Assembly: GCA_014240065.1 (NCBI GenBank)
Contig: JAAZXR010000019.1
Location: forward strand, 1 to 64,000
Source: Myxococcales bacterium
GTDB lineage: Bacteria; Myxococcota_A; Polyangia; Nannocystales; Nannocystaceae
Direction of reading: 5' to 3'
DNA: 64,000 bases
Shown: positions 27,745-36,369 of the stretch, one piece after another
Position numbering within the stretch: the first letter of the stretch is position 1
How the letters are laid out: each line of letters opens with the position of its first letter
The notes under the pieces: generated by a model
Databases searched by the model: none
Told to the model about the DNA's origin: nothing
The model's input: only the letters and a program-made list of their open reading frames with translations
Made by a program: the position numbers and the translations under genes

Positions 27745-30588
27745 GTGACGGACGGCGAAGCGAGAGTTCGCTCTGCAGGCGAGATCGTCGTACCATGGGC
27801 CGTGTCGTCCAATTTTGCAGGCGGGAGCGCGACCTTGATGCGACGGCTGCTGTCCCATCAAGCGACCCGGCTCGGGTTGACGGCGGCCATCATCGTGAGC
27901 CTGCTCCCTTCGCCGGCGATCCAGCGCTTGGACGGGCTGTTCCTCCTCATCTTTGTCCCCGAGCTGTTTGTCCGCCTATTTTTGATCTTTCGAGAGGAGG
28001 GGCGCGACGAGTTCATCAGCGCCGGCTTCGCCGCGAGGCGTGGATGGCGGAGGCCGTCGTCCGCAGAGATCGTCTGGCTCACGTTGGATGGAGTGGCGCT
28101 GCTGGCGTTCCTCCCCCCCGAGTGGATCTTGATAGGGGTCTCCTCGGCCCGCACGCTCCGGCTCTTTCGCCTCGTGCGGCTGCTGCTCCTGTTCCGCCTC
28201 TGGGCGCCCATGGTGGTGGACCTGTACACTGTGCTCTCGCGCGCGGAGAGGCTGCGGCAGGTGTGGTTGATGACGCTGGCCTCCGTGCTGCTCTCCTTCG
28301 CAGGCGCCGTGGTGATCGAACAGGTCGGCGACGGCGGCGTGGACTTTGACGGCGACGGATCCATCGGAGGTGCCAACGACGCGAGCTTCGTCGTGCGGCT
28401 GTGGTGGTCATTCCGGCAGATCGAAGACCCGGGGAACCTGATGACGAGCCCGAATGAGTCGGTCGTGCTCCTGGTGTCCGCGCTGCTCACGGTGTTTGGA
28501 CTGTTCTTGGTGAGTTTTTTGATCGGCCTCGGCACAGACGTGGTGCGCGAGCTGATGGAGCTGAGCCGACTCCGGGCGCCGGGGCTCTCCGGGCACACTG
28601 TGGTCGTCAACATCACGCCGGCCACCCGACAGCTGCTCGTGGAGCTGCTGCAGCACTACGAAAAACTCGCGCCGGAAGAGTGGACCGTCCGTACGCTCGA
28701 TGGGATCCGCGAGCTGTTGACCGCGGCCCGGCGGCGGCGGCAGTTCCTCGTCGTAGGGACCTCGGTAGACCCGCCCGACTTTCTTCGAGAGCCCCAGTTC
28801 GCCCGCGTGATCTATCGACAGGCGCCCGTGCACGACGACGCGATCGCGATGATTCGGCGCACGGACATGCAGCGCGCGAAGCGAGTCGTGATGTTGGCGG
28901 ACTTGTATCGCGAGGAGCCCGACGACGCGACGATCCGAACCTTGCTCAACATCGTCGCGAGCATGCAAGGCATGCCGGAGCACGCCTCACGGCCGCGGTT
29001 GATCGCGGAGGTGGTCGACGAGAGCAGCGTGGGCGCCGCCCGCCGAGCGACGGCCTCCTACGCCCGGGCAGGTCACGCGCACACGCTCACGCAGATCGTG
29101 ACGACCGAGAGCTTGGTGGGGCTGTTTTTGGCTTGCGCGGTCCGACGGCCGCACAGCGAGGAGATCCTCTCCACGCTGCTGACCAGCGCAGGGTGGGAAA
29201 TCTACACCTACAGCCTCGATTATCCGGACAGGCGTGGCGCTCCATCCGGGCGTTCTTCGCGGCTCGACGACGCCCGCTATCGCGAGCTCCGGGCGGTCAT
29301 GACGTCCGAGCGGCGCGGGGATTCGCGGGCGCCGGTGCTGCTCGGGAGCCTCGTTCGTCCCGTGGACACGGAGGCGCCTGTGCGCGCGGTGTTCGGCGAC
29401 TCGATTGAGGGTGAGGGGACGAAGGGCGCCGCGCGCGTGGGGCTCGTGATGCTGGCGCCGAACTTTCGTGAGGTGCGGGAGGTGATGAGCGCGGCGATGG
29501 CCTCGGATCGGGGTGTGGGTCGACGGGCGAGGGCGCGGGACGGTGAACGCGGTCGCGACGACCAGGCGCGCGCCCGCGACGGAGCGCTCTTGACGATGGC
29601 GCCGGCGTCGCCGGCGGAGCGGGTGCTGGTGTGCGGGTATCGGCCGGGGAGCGTGGACTTGCTGGAGTCGCTCTCGGTCGCCTATCCCCGCGCCACGATC
29701 TTATTTGTGGCGGGCGCGACGACCGAGACCATGCGTCAGGCCTGCGATGATCTCGACGCGCATCGGGACGCCGTGATGCGGCGAGGCGAGGCCGCGCGGG
29801 GAGGCTACTTTGAGTCGTGCGCAGAGCTCGAGTCGGGACACGGGGACGCACACGCCACGTATCGCTACGTCGACGCGGCGCGTGACCCGGGCGGCGGGGG
29901 ATCCGCCGAGGTCGTGGTGGCGCGCGCGGACTGGTCCTCGTCAAGAGTGCTCGGGGATCTCCCCTGCGGGTACGGTCCGGCCTTCGACATGGACGCGGTG
30001 GTGCTGTGCGCGGATGAGTCGCGGGCAGGTGACGCTCGCACCCTCACCGCGCTGATGAAATTAGAGGCGCTGTTCGAAGACGCGTGGGCCTCGGATCCTG
30101 ATCGCGGTGATCAGGTGCGGCGGTTGGTGGTCGAGGTGGACGATGAGGACTTGGCGACCCGACTCCGCGCTCGTTTCGCTCGACTCGAAGAGGAGCGCGT
30201 GGTCGGTCGGGACGCGCGCTTGTCGGTGAGCATCTACGCGCTCCCGGCGTTGCGGGCCTACTTCATGTTCCAGTCGGTGGTGGTCCCTCACTTTGACCTC
30301 GTGTTCGAGGAGCTGTTGGGGCCGTGGGGGATGTCGCTCGCACCGCTCGAAGTGGCGCCTTCCATCGCGGCCGAACGCCCGGTGTCCATGCGGGAGATCC
30401 AGGACGCCGTGAGGCGGCTCGGGGGCACCGCCATCGGGCTCGAGTACACCGACGCCGACGGCGCCCACTCGTTTTGGGTGGGGCGTCCCGACAAGGGGAC
30501 CCCAAGTGAAATCCCCGCGCGGTCCATCGCCCGCGTGTGGGGAATCCTGCCGGACACCGTGGGTGGACCGGGAGCGACCGCCCCCTGA
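27745..30588 (+). CDS. CASTOR/POLLUX-like ion channel with two RCK-type domains
   Basis: 947 aa from a GTG. The N-terminal 280 residues hold several membrane helices ([92 protein letters not shown]). The pore region [19 protein letters not shown] (about 220-238) matches the WTFVADSGNHA-like pore of plant CASTOR/POLLUX rather than the TIGYGD of K+ channels. Just before it sits an EF-hand-like loop, [10 protein letters not shown] (about 200). After residue 280 come two Rossmann-type regulatory domains ([20 protein letters not shown] and [16 protein letters not shown]). Plant relatives pass Ca2+ or K+; ion choice here is unknown. An Arg/Asp-rich insert (about 590-615) links the domains. Confidence 0.75.
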   Translation: MTDGEARVRSAGEIVVPWAVSSNFAGGSATLMRRLLSHQATRLGLTAAIIVSLLPSPAIQRLDGLFLLIFVPELFVRLFLIFREEGRDEFISAGFAARRGWRRPSSAEIVWLTLDGVALLAFLPPEWILIGVSSARTLRLFRLVRLLLLFRLWAPMVVDLYTVLSRAERLRQVWLMTLASVLLSFAGAVVIEQVGDGGVDFDGDGSIGGANDASFVVRLWWSFRQIEDPGNLMTSPNESVVLLVSALLTVFGLFLVSFLIGLGTDVVRELMELSRLRAPGLSGHTVVVNITPATRQLLVELLQHYEKLAPEEWTVRTLDGIRELLTAARRRRQFLVVGTSVDPPDFLREPQFARVIYRQAPVHDDAIAMIRRTDMQRAKRVVMLADLYREEPDDATIRTLLNIVASMQGMPEHASRPRLIAEVVDESSVGAARRATASYARAGHAHTLTQIVTTESLVGLFLACAVRRPHSEEILSTLLTSAGWEIYTYSLDYPDRRGAPSGRSSRLDDARYRELRAVMTSERRGDSRAPVLLGSLVRPVDTEAPVRAVFGDSIEGEGTKGAARVGLVMLAPNFREVREVMSAAMASDRGVGRRARARDGERGRDDQARARDGALLTMAPASPAERVLVCGYRPGSVDLLESLSVAYPRATILFVAGATTETMRQACDDLDAHRDAVMRRGEAARGGYFESCAELESGHGDAHATYRYVDAARDPGGGGSAEVVVARADWSSSRVLGDLPCGYGPAFDMDAVVLCADESRAGDARTLTALMKLEALFEDAWASDPDRGDQVRRLVVEVDDEDLATRLRARFARLEEERVVGRDARLSVSIYALPALRAYFMFQSVVVPHFDLVFEELLGPWGMSLAPLEVAPSIAAERPVSMREIQDAVRRLGGTAIGLEYTDADGAHSFWVGRPDKGTPSEIPARSIARVWGILPDTVGGPGATAP

Positions 30589-30623
30589 TCCCCCGGAGCG
30601 ACCGCCTTGCCGAGCGAGGCGAG

Positions 30624-32021
30624 CTATGGTCGAGGGCGGCGGCGCCGGAGGCGACCGAGGCCCAAGAAGACGAGGAGCGTCGCGAGCCCTCGAGGAGGCG
30701 AGGAGGTGCCTACGTCACAGGCGCAGCCCTTCTCGTCCCCGCCGTCGGTCGCGAAACCACCGGTGCCACCGGTGCCACCGGAGTTGCTGCCGTCGTCCCC
30801 GCCGCCGTCGGAGGGGGCCTCGACCGCGCCGACGCCAAAGTTGACGGGAGAAGACTCCGAGATGTTGCCCGCGATATCCTCGGCGTAGGCGACGAGGGTG
30901 TAGCCCCCTTCGGGGAAGTTGGCCCCGGGGAAGCCATAGGGCGCGCTGGTGTCATAGCTGTCGAGGTCGTCCCCGTTGATCGAAATCCACACGTGCTTGA
31001 CGCCGTAGCCCTCGTCGGTCGCGTCGATGTTGATGTCGATCACCGCCGGCGCGTCCTCGAACTGGTCGCCATCGACGGGTGTCACGATGGACACGACCGG
31101 TGGGATCTCGTCGGCGGCCGCGTTCCATGCCGGTCCGCAGGTTGAGGAGTAGCCGCTGATCGGCTGGTCCTTGCAGTAGTTGCTCCACGTGCCTCCGCTG
31201 AGGGGTTCGGTGGAGAACCCGCCGCAGGTGGGCCCTGGATTCCAGATGCCGTCTTGATCGTGACAAGGCGTGATGTCGATCCCCGAATTCGACTCGACCC
31301 ACGGCACGGTGTAGGCCATGTTGACATAGAGCACCGGCTGGCCGGGTCCAGAGCCGCCCGAGACGATCCCGAACGCGCGCCACGAGCCGTCCTCGAGGCG
31401 GAGGAGGGCTGGACCGCCCGAGTCTCCTTGCCAGGCGCTCGTGCCGTTGCCGCCGACGTTGATGGCGCTGGTGGTGCCGGTGCCGCCCGAGACGGTGGTC
31501 GCAGCCCAGTACTTGGTGCCGGAGTTGCCCAGATCATTTTGACCGAATCCGGAGATGACGACGTCGGCGCCGACGGTAATTTCGTTCACCTCGCAGCCGT
31601 AGGCGACCGGGGTCAACGGCACGTCGTTGACCGGGTAAGCGAGTTTGCAATAGGCGTAGTCATCGTCGCCCACGCTTTGTCCTGGACCAAAGGCCATGCA
31701 GTGATCGACGGGGACCGACTGTCCGCCACCCGAAAACGCGACCTCGTTGAAGCTCACCTGAGAGACGGCGGGGCAGTGCGCGGCATAGAGCACCAGCTGC
31801 GGATGGACGAGGGTGCCTGTGCACAGGCCACCGTTGGAGGTCATGGCGGTGACCGTCGGCCACTGGCAGGTGGACGCGACCTGGCCGCCGACGATCTCGG
31901 GGAGGTCCGGGGCGGCATCCACCTCGGATTCGGTGGCCGCCGCGGCCGTGGAGGGCGTGAATCCCAGCAGCGACACCGGCGAGACGAACAGGAGCGAGGA
32001 CCAAAATACCGTGCGTTTCAC
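30624..32021 (-). CDS. Secreted trypsin-like serine protease with MYXO-CTERM-like anchor
   Basis: 465 aa from a GTG. A signal peptide (FWSSLLFVSPVSLLGFTPSTAAAA) leads to the mature start IVGG (in LPEIVGGQVAS), the cut site of trypsin-type zymogens. The S1A triad is visible: LYAAHC (His), VGDDDYAYCKL (Asp) and AWQGDSGGPALL (Ser). An Ig-like domain follows (PPVVSIVTPVDGDQFEDAPAV ... YTLVAYAEDIAGNISES), then a Gly/Ser/Thr linker. The C-terminus, GCACDV ... LATLLVFLGLGRLRRRRPRP, has Cys, a hydrophobic helix and a basic tail, the MYXO-CTERM/GlyGly-CTERM sorting pattern. It is likely displayed on or released from the cell surface. The domain order is typical of myxobacterial proteases. Confidence 0.9.
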   Translation of the reverse strand: MKRTVFWSSLLFVSPVSLLGFTPSTAAAATESEVDAAPDLPEIVGGQVASTCQWPTVTAMTSNGGLCTGTLVHPQLVLYAAHCPAVSQVSFNEVAFSGGGQSVPVDHCMAFGPGQSVGDDDYAYCKLAYPVNDVPLTPVAYGCEVNEITVGADVVISGFGQNDLGNSGTKYWAATTVSGGTGTTSAINVGGNGTSAWQGDSGGPALLRLEDGSWRAFGIVSGGSGPGQPVLYVNMAYTVPWVESNSGIDITPCHDQDGIWNPGPTCGGFSTEPLSGGTWSNYCKDQPISGYSSTCGPAWNAAADEIPPVVSIVTPVDGDQFEDAPAVIDINIDATDEGYGVKHVWISINGDDLDSYDTSAPYGFPGANFPEGGYTLVAYAEDIAGNISESSPVNFGVGAVEAPSDGGGDDGSNSGGTGGTGGFATDGGDEKGCACDVGTSSPPRGLATLLVFLGLGRLRRRRPRP

Positions 32022-32318
32022 GGGATGAACCTACCATAACGATCTCGATCCGCAGGCCCCGCCATCGCGCAAAATATCCGGTTCGGAGCGCTCGTGTGCC
32101 CGCCCGGCCGCTCGAACTCAGTATTTTACGTAACGCAAGCCACCTGTTCGAACAAGGGGCTGTCGGCGGTGCTCGTGGGCCGCGAAAGATCTCGACACCT
32201 TCCGCCGCAGGCGCCAAGACCGCCGAGCGCCGCTGTTTTGCTCCTCGGCCGGTCCCGCGGCGCCGCAGGGGACGAATGCCGTGGGCGGTGGATGCGAGAG
32301 CCGGTACTGTGGCTCGTG
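32022..32318. other. Intergenic region with two short palindromes
   Basis: This 297-bp region separates the divergent protease and enoyl-CoA hydratase genes. It holds TTACGTAA (32126-32133) and TGTTCGAACA (32145-32154), with centres 20 bp apart, about two helical turns, in an AT-richer pocket. They could be half-sites for a regulator of either gene. No reading frame with a normal start and composition was found. Confidence 0.35.
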
Positions 32319-33095
32319 ATGAGCACGCAGGAGCCAGAGATTCTTTGCACGCAAGACGAGGGCGTATTGGAGGTCTGCTTTAACCGCCCCGAGAAGAAGA
32401 ACGCCTTCACCGAGGGGATGTACGAGACCCTCGCGGGGTCGCTGCGCGAAGCCGATGCGTCCGACGAGGTGCGGGTGGTGCTGTTGCGCGGCGCGGGGGG
32501 CACGTTCACCGCGGGCAACGACCTCGGCGACTTTTTAGCGTCGCCACCCACGGGCAGTGATTCGGCTGTGTTCCGATTCTTGTTCGCGATCACCCAGATC
32601 GCGACGCCGGTGGTGGCGGCGGTGCAGGGGGCCGCGGTGGGGATCGGGACCACCATGCTTCAGCATGTGGACTTGGTGTACGCCGCGGAGTCCACCACGT
32701 TCGCGCTGCCCTTCGTGGATCTCGGGCTGTGCCCCGAGGCGGCGTCGTCGTTGCTCTTGCCTCGGCAGATGGGACACGCTCGCGCGGCGGAGCTGTTGAT
32801 GCTCGGCAAGCGGTTCGGGCCCTCGGTGGCGCTGGACGCGGGCATCGTCACCTCCGTCGTCCCGGACGCGGAGGTGGACAGCGTCGCGAGGGCGGCCGCG
32901 CGTGCGCTCGCGGCCAAGCCGCCCGAGTCGCTGCGCCTCACCAAAGAGCTGATGCGACGGTGGGACCGCGACCTGATTCAGCGTGCGCTGCGGGAGGAGG
33001 GCGAGGCGTTCGTGCGTCAGCTCCAAAGCCCGGAGGCCAAGGCCGCCTTCGCCGCGTTCGCCCAGCGGCGCTCGTCGAGCAAGGGCGGGCGGTGA
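32319..33095 (+). CDS. Enoyl-CoA hydratase/isomerase family protein
   Basis: 258 aa from ATG 32319; the frame opens much further upstream but that part is antisense-like. Crotonase-fold enzymes hydrate or isomerise enoyl-CoA. The oxyanion-hole stretches are present: NRPEKKNAFTEGMYE, FTAGNDLGDFL and AVQGAAVGIGTTMLQHVDLV, followed by FALPFVDLGLCPEAASSLLL and the KPPESLRLTKELMRR end. The pattern LCPEAASSLLLP, lacking the usual second catalytic Glu arrangement, resembles enoyl-CoA isomerases as much as hydratases, so the reaction is left open. It overlaps the permease gene by 4 bp (GTGA). A link to the acyl-CoA dehydrogenase 6 kb upstream is plausible only. Confidence 0.85.
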   Translation: MSTQEPEILCTQDEGVLEVCFNRPEKKNAFTEGMYETLAGSLREADASDEVRVVLLRGAGGTFTAGNDLGDFLASPPTGSDSAVFRFLFAITQIATPVVAAVQGAAVGIGTTMLQHVDLVYAAESTTFALPFVDLGLCPEAASSLLLPRQMGHARAAELLMLGKRFGPSVALDAGIVTSVVPDAEVDSVARAAARALAAKPPESLRLTKELMRRWDRDLIQRALREEGEAFVRQLQSPEAKAAFAAFAQRRSSSKGGR

Positions 33096-34471
33096 CCGAC
33101 GCGACCGCGCCGGTCGAGAGCGAGGACCCCTGGGGGGAGCGGCTGCCGCGGCGTCTCGGGGGACTCTCCGCCACGGCGATCCTTGTGGGGTCCACCATTG
33201 GCAGCGGCATCTTCCGTTCGCCGGCTGAAATCGCCTCGCACGCCAGCGGCGTGACGGCGTTCGCGTTGGCGTGGGTGGTCGGCGGGCTCATCGCCCTGTG
33301 CGGGGCGCTCTCGTTGTCCGAGGTGGCGGCCATCTTCCCTCGGACCGGCGGCATCTACGTCTACCTTCGAGAGGCATTTGGCGCGCGTGTGGCGTTTTTG
33401 TTCGGGTGGTGTGAGCTGTTGATCCTTCGACCCGCCGCGTACGGAGCCATCGCCATCGTCAGCGCGGAGCACCTGTGGTTTGTGGTGGGGCGCGACGGGG
33501 GAGCGACGCTGCTGTCGGGGCCGCTCCCGGTGTCGCGCGCGCAGGCGCTGGCCGCCGTGTTTATCGTGGTGCTCGGCGCGGTCAATTTTCGCGGCGTGAA
33601 GCTCGGCGCCCTCGTTCAAAATGTGAGCACCGTCTTCAAGGTCGTCGCGATCTTGGTGCTGGCGGTGGCCGGGCTCACCCTGGCGCCAGCGACGGCGCCA
33701 GCGACGGCCGCCGCCGGGCTGCCCCCGCTGACCACGGCGTCGGGGTTTGGGCTGGCGTTGGTCGCGGTCATGTGGGCCTACGACGGTTGGGCCGACGTGG
33801 GCTTCGTGAGCGGCGAGGTGCGGGCGCCGCAGCGCAACCTCCCGCGCGCGTTTATTGGCGGCACCGCGCTCATCGTGGCCCTCTATCTCCTGCTCAATGT
33901 CGTCTATGTGAAGGTCATCGGCATCGAGTCCATGCCCGGCCGGCCCCTGGTCGCCGCGGATGTGGCCCAAGCGCTCGTGGGGGAGACGGGGGCGAAGCTC
34001 GTGGCGCTGCTCGTGGCGGTGAGCACCTTCGGCACCCTGAACGGCTCGCTTTTGACCGGGCCGCGGGTGTTCTTTGCCATGGCGGAGGACGGGCTGTTTT
34101 TTCGTCGTCTCGCGGCGGTCCACCCGCGCTACGGGACGCCGGGGGGCGCGATCCTCTTGTCGATCGGCTTGGGGGTCGCCTTCGTGAGCGTACGAACCTT
34201 CGGTCAGCTTGCGGATCAGTTCATCGTGGGGATCTGGCCGTTTTATGCCCTGGCGGTGGCGGCCGTGTTTGTGCTTCGCGTCCGGCGTCCGGAGCTTCCG
34301 CGGCCCTACCGGGCGTGGGGATACCCGGTGGTGCCGGCGGTCTTCATCGCCGCCGCCTTGGGTTTGCTCATCAACTACGCGGTCCGATCGCCGGCGGAGG
34401 TGGCGATCAACGCGGCGGTCGTGCTCGCGGGCCTGCCCGTCTTTTGGCTCTGGACCCGCGGGCGCGCCTAG
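33092..34471 (+). CDS. APC-superfamily amino-acid permease
   Basis: 459 aa from GTG 33092, which overlaps the enoyl-CoA hydratase stop. It has about twelve membrane helices and the APC/LAT pattern: LSATAILVGSTIGSGIFRSP (the GSGIF substrate-binding turn), GGIYVYLREAFGARVAF, AVMWAYDGWADVGFVSGEV and FGTLNGSLLTGPRVFFAMAEDG. Such carriers take up amino acids or exchange them, coupled to protons or sodium. The substrate is not predictable. The C-terminal PYRAWGYPVVPAVFI segment is typical. Coupling to a fatty-acyl enzyme gene is unusual and may only reflect gene packing. Confidence 0.9.
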   Translation: MTDATAPVESEDPWGERLPRRLGGLSATAILVGSTIGSGIFRSPAEIASHASGVTAFALAWVVGGLIALCGALSLSEVAAIFPRTGGIYVYLREAFGARVAFLFGWCELLILRPAAYGAIAIVSAEHLWFVVGRDGGATLLSGPLPVSRAQALAAVFIVVLGAVNFRGVKLGALVQNVSTVFKVVAILVLAVAGLTLAPATAPATAAAGLPPLTTASGFGLALVAVMWAYDGWADVGFVSGEVRAPQRNLPRAFIGGTALIVALYLLLNVVYVKVIGIESMPGRPLVAADVAQALVGETGAKLVALLVAVSTFGTLNGSLLTGPRVFFAMAEDGLFFRRLAAVHPRYGTPGGAILLSIGLGVAFVSVRTFGQLADQFIVGIWPFYALAVAAVFVLRVRRPELPRPYRAWGYPVVPAVFIAAALGLLINYAVRSPAEVAINAAVVLAGLPVFWLWTRGRA

Positions 34472-34478
34472 CGAGGGT

Positions 34479-34823
34479 CTAGCAGCCGCCGTCCTTGGTG
34501 CTGCGGTACGCGCCCGCGCGACAGCGGCCGCGGGCACGCACGCACTCGAGGCTGTACCAGTCTTCGATGCAGCCCACGCCGATCTTCTCGGCGCAGTAGG
34601 CGTGCTCACCAACGGGCACCCCGCGGCTCGCGCGGCACCACTGTACGCAGGAGGTGAAGGCCTCGGAGGTCTTCCCTTGGTCAAAACGCTCCTTGCACGA
34701 GAGCGTGATGCACTTGCGCACCTCGTGGCATGGACTGGCGTCGTCGTCCGACTCACAGCCGCCGAGCCCGCAGAGGGTCAAGGCGAGCGCGGCCCAGCCG
34801 AACTGGCGGGGTGGGAGCTTCAC
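34479..34823 (-). CDS. Small Cys-rich lipoprotein
   Basis: 114 aa from GTG 34823, overlapping the manA stop (GTGA). A lipoprotein signal ends at LCGLGGCES. The mature part (about 90 aa) contains eleven cysteines, including SPCHEVRKCITLSCKERF, SCVQWC, AYCAEKIGVGCIEDWYSLEC and a final GGC, so it is probably rich in disulphides. Spacing of the Cys pairs hints at a repeated helical hairpin, as seen in some metazoan-like or myxobacterial Cys-rich domains, but no named family is recognised. Coupled translation with manA is seen directly; a shared function is inference. Confidence 0.7.
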   Translation of the reverse strand: MKLPPRQFGWAALALTLCGLGGCESDDDASPCHEVRKCITLSCKERFDQGKTSEAFTSCVQWCRASRGVPVGEHAYCAEKIGVGCIEDWYSLECVRARGRCRAGAYRSTKDGGC

Positions 34824-35716
34824 GGGAGGGCTCCGAGCACCGCCACCGCGCGCTCGGGAACCGTCACGCGCATGTGGGACCCCTCGACGAGCAGCCGCAG
34901 GTCGCCCTTGGAGAGCACGTGGGTCTCCCCGTCTACCCGGACCTCGACGCCGTCGGCCGCGGGAATCAACAAGACATCTGCACCGTTCGCGGTGACGTCG
35001 TGGCCGCCGGCGAGCAAGGGGGCGATCTCGAGGTGTTCGCCTACGATGGGTTTTGGGCCCTCGGTGGGGGTCCACACCTCGGGCTGGGCGGCCGGAGCGA
35101 GGGCAGCCACCGCGCGTTCCGGGTGAATCTCCCGCTCGCTTCCGTAGTCGAAGAAGCGAAAGGTGCAGTCTGTGGGTTGTTGAATTTCGGCGAGGAGGAT
35201 GCCGGCTCCGATCGCGTGGGGGGTACCCGCGGGGACCAGGATGACCATCCCCGCCCGGACCGGGATGCGACGCAGACACGCCAGGAGCTCGTCTCCAGCG
35301 CCGGGGTCGGCGTTCGCCGCGCGGACAGCCTCCGCGAACTGGTCGGGGGAGCAGCCAGGGGCCAGCCCAGCGAGGACATGCCCGTCCTCATCGGCGTCCA
35401 GGATGATCCAAGCCTCTTCCTTGCCGAGGCGCTGGCGCGAGGGATCGTCTTCGGGGTGCACCTGGACGCTCAGGGGGCTCGCCGTGTCGATCAGCTTCGC
35501 GAGGAAGGGAAGGTCGCGACCGAGCACGGAGCGCAAGGTGGCGCCGCGCGCACGGCTCTCGCTCCCGACCATGGTGGAGAACTCCCAGGACTCGCCGACG
35601 CGGAGCCCTTCGGGCGCTACGATCCCGGGGAGGGTGGCCAGTCGCACGCCCCCCCACGGTCGAGACTTGGACGTGGCTTGGCTGCGCTCGGGGGAGATAA
35701 ATTGCGAACGACGCAC
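34820..35716 (-). CDS. manA: Mannose-6-phosphate isomerase, class I
   Basis: About 298 aa. Start is uncertain; GTG 35716 is chosen because it sits about 20 residues before the WGG motif (PWGGVRLA), as in the family. The zinc enzyme interconverts fructose-6-phosphate and mannose-6-phosphate, feeding GDP-mannose and glycans. Zinc ligands: SVQVHPEDDP (Gln and His), the Glu in LGKEEAWIILDADE, and the later His in PAGTPHAIGAG. FRFFDYGSEREIHPERA is the expected conserved stretch. It is one of the short bacterial class-I forms. It overlaps the Cys-rich lipoprotein gene downstream and diverges from the Rieske gene, with about 125 bp between starts. Confidence 0.9.
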   Translation of the reverse strand: MRRSQFISPERSQATSKSRPWGGVRLATLPGIVAPEGLRVGESWEFSTMVGSESRARGATLRSVLGRDLPFLAKLIDTASPLSVQVHPEDDPSRQRLGKEEAWIILDADEDGHVLAGLAPGCSPDQFAEAVRAANADPGAGDELLACLRRIPVRAGMVILVPAGTPHAIGAGILLAEIQQPTDCTFRFFDYGSEREIHPERAVAALAPAAQPEVWTPTEGPKPIVGEHLEIAPLLAGGHDVTANGADVLLIPAADGVEVRVDGETHVLSKGDLRLLVEGSHMRVTVPERAVAVLGALP

Positions 35717-35841
35717 GCCGAACCATACCAGGGGGCTGTGGAAACTCCTTATTTGGTGCGGAGACGCAGGCGAGGTGTATCGGGGGTCGCAGGCACCCGG
35801 CGCGTAGAGGAGGGCCGCCCCTTTGCAGTACAATCGTGGCG

Positions 35842-36369
35842 ATGGCATCTCCACCCGACGATCCTGGGCGACGAAAGTTTTTGAACGCAGGGATCGGCGT
35901 GATGGGGGCGGGCCTCGCGGGGACGGTCCTCGCGCCCGCGACGGGGCTGGTCTTGTTCCCGCTCCATGAAGACGTGACCTCCGGCGGAGAGGAGTTCGTG
36001 ATGGTCGGTGATCGCGCGCAGTTTGGTGTGGTCCCACGTCGCGTGGAGATCTTCGCGGACCGCAAGGACGCGTGGAACCGAGTCACGCGGGTGCGCATCG
36101 GGGCCGCCTTCGTCGCAGTGAAGGGAGGGACGCTGTCGGCCTTCAGCACGGTGTGTCCGCACCTCGGCTGCGGGATCGACTTTGATGAGGAGTCCTCGTG
36201 CTTCAAATGCCCGTGCCATCGCTCCTCCTTCGACCTCGAAGGCGCGGTGACCGAGGGACCCGCGCCGCGTGGGCTCGACGCCCTCGAGATTGAAGATCGC
36301 GACGGGAGCATCGCGGTCATGTATCAACGTTTTCGCCAAGGGGTCGCGCAAAAGGAGCTGCTCGGGTGA
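35842..36369 (+). CDS. Rieske iron-sulfur subunit of a cytochrome bc complex
   Basis: 175 aa from ATG 35842 (a GTG lies two codons earlier). The N-terminus, GRRKFLNAGIGVMGAGLAG, is a Tat-type signal anchor. The 2Fe-2S site is clear: CPHLGCGIDF and CPCHRSSFDLEG (C-x-H and C-x-x-H pairs). In a bc complex this protein takes electrons from quinol and passes them to cytochrome c on the periplasmic side. It overlaps the cytochrome b-c gene by 4 bp (GTGA), so the two subunits are made in step. Length fits QcrA/PetC-type proteins. Confidence 0.95.
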   Translation: MASPPDDPGRRKFLNAGIGVMGAGLAGTVLAPATGLVLFPLHEDVTSGGEEFVMVGDRAQFGVVPRRVEIFADRKDAWNRVTRVRIGAAFVAVKGGTLSAFSTVCPHLGCGIDFDEESSCFKCPCHRSSFDLEGAVTEGPAPRGLDALEIEDRDGSIAVMYQRFRQGVAQKELLG

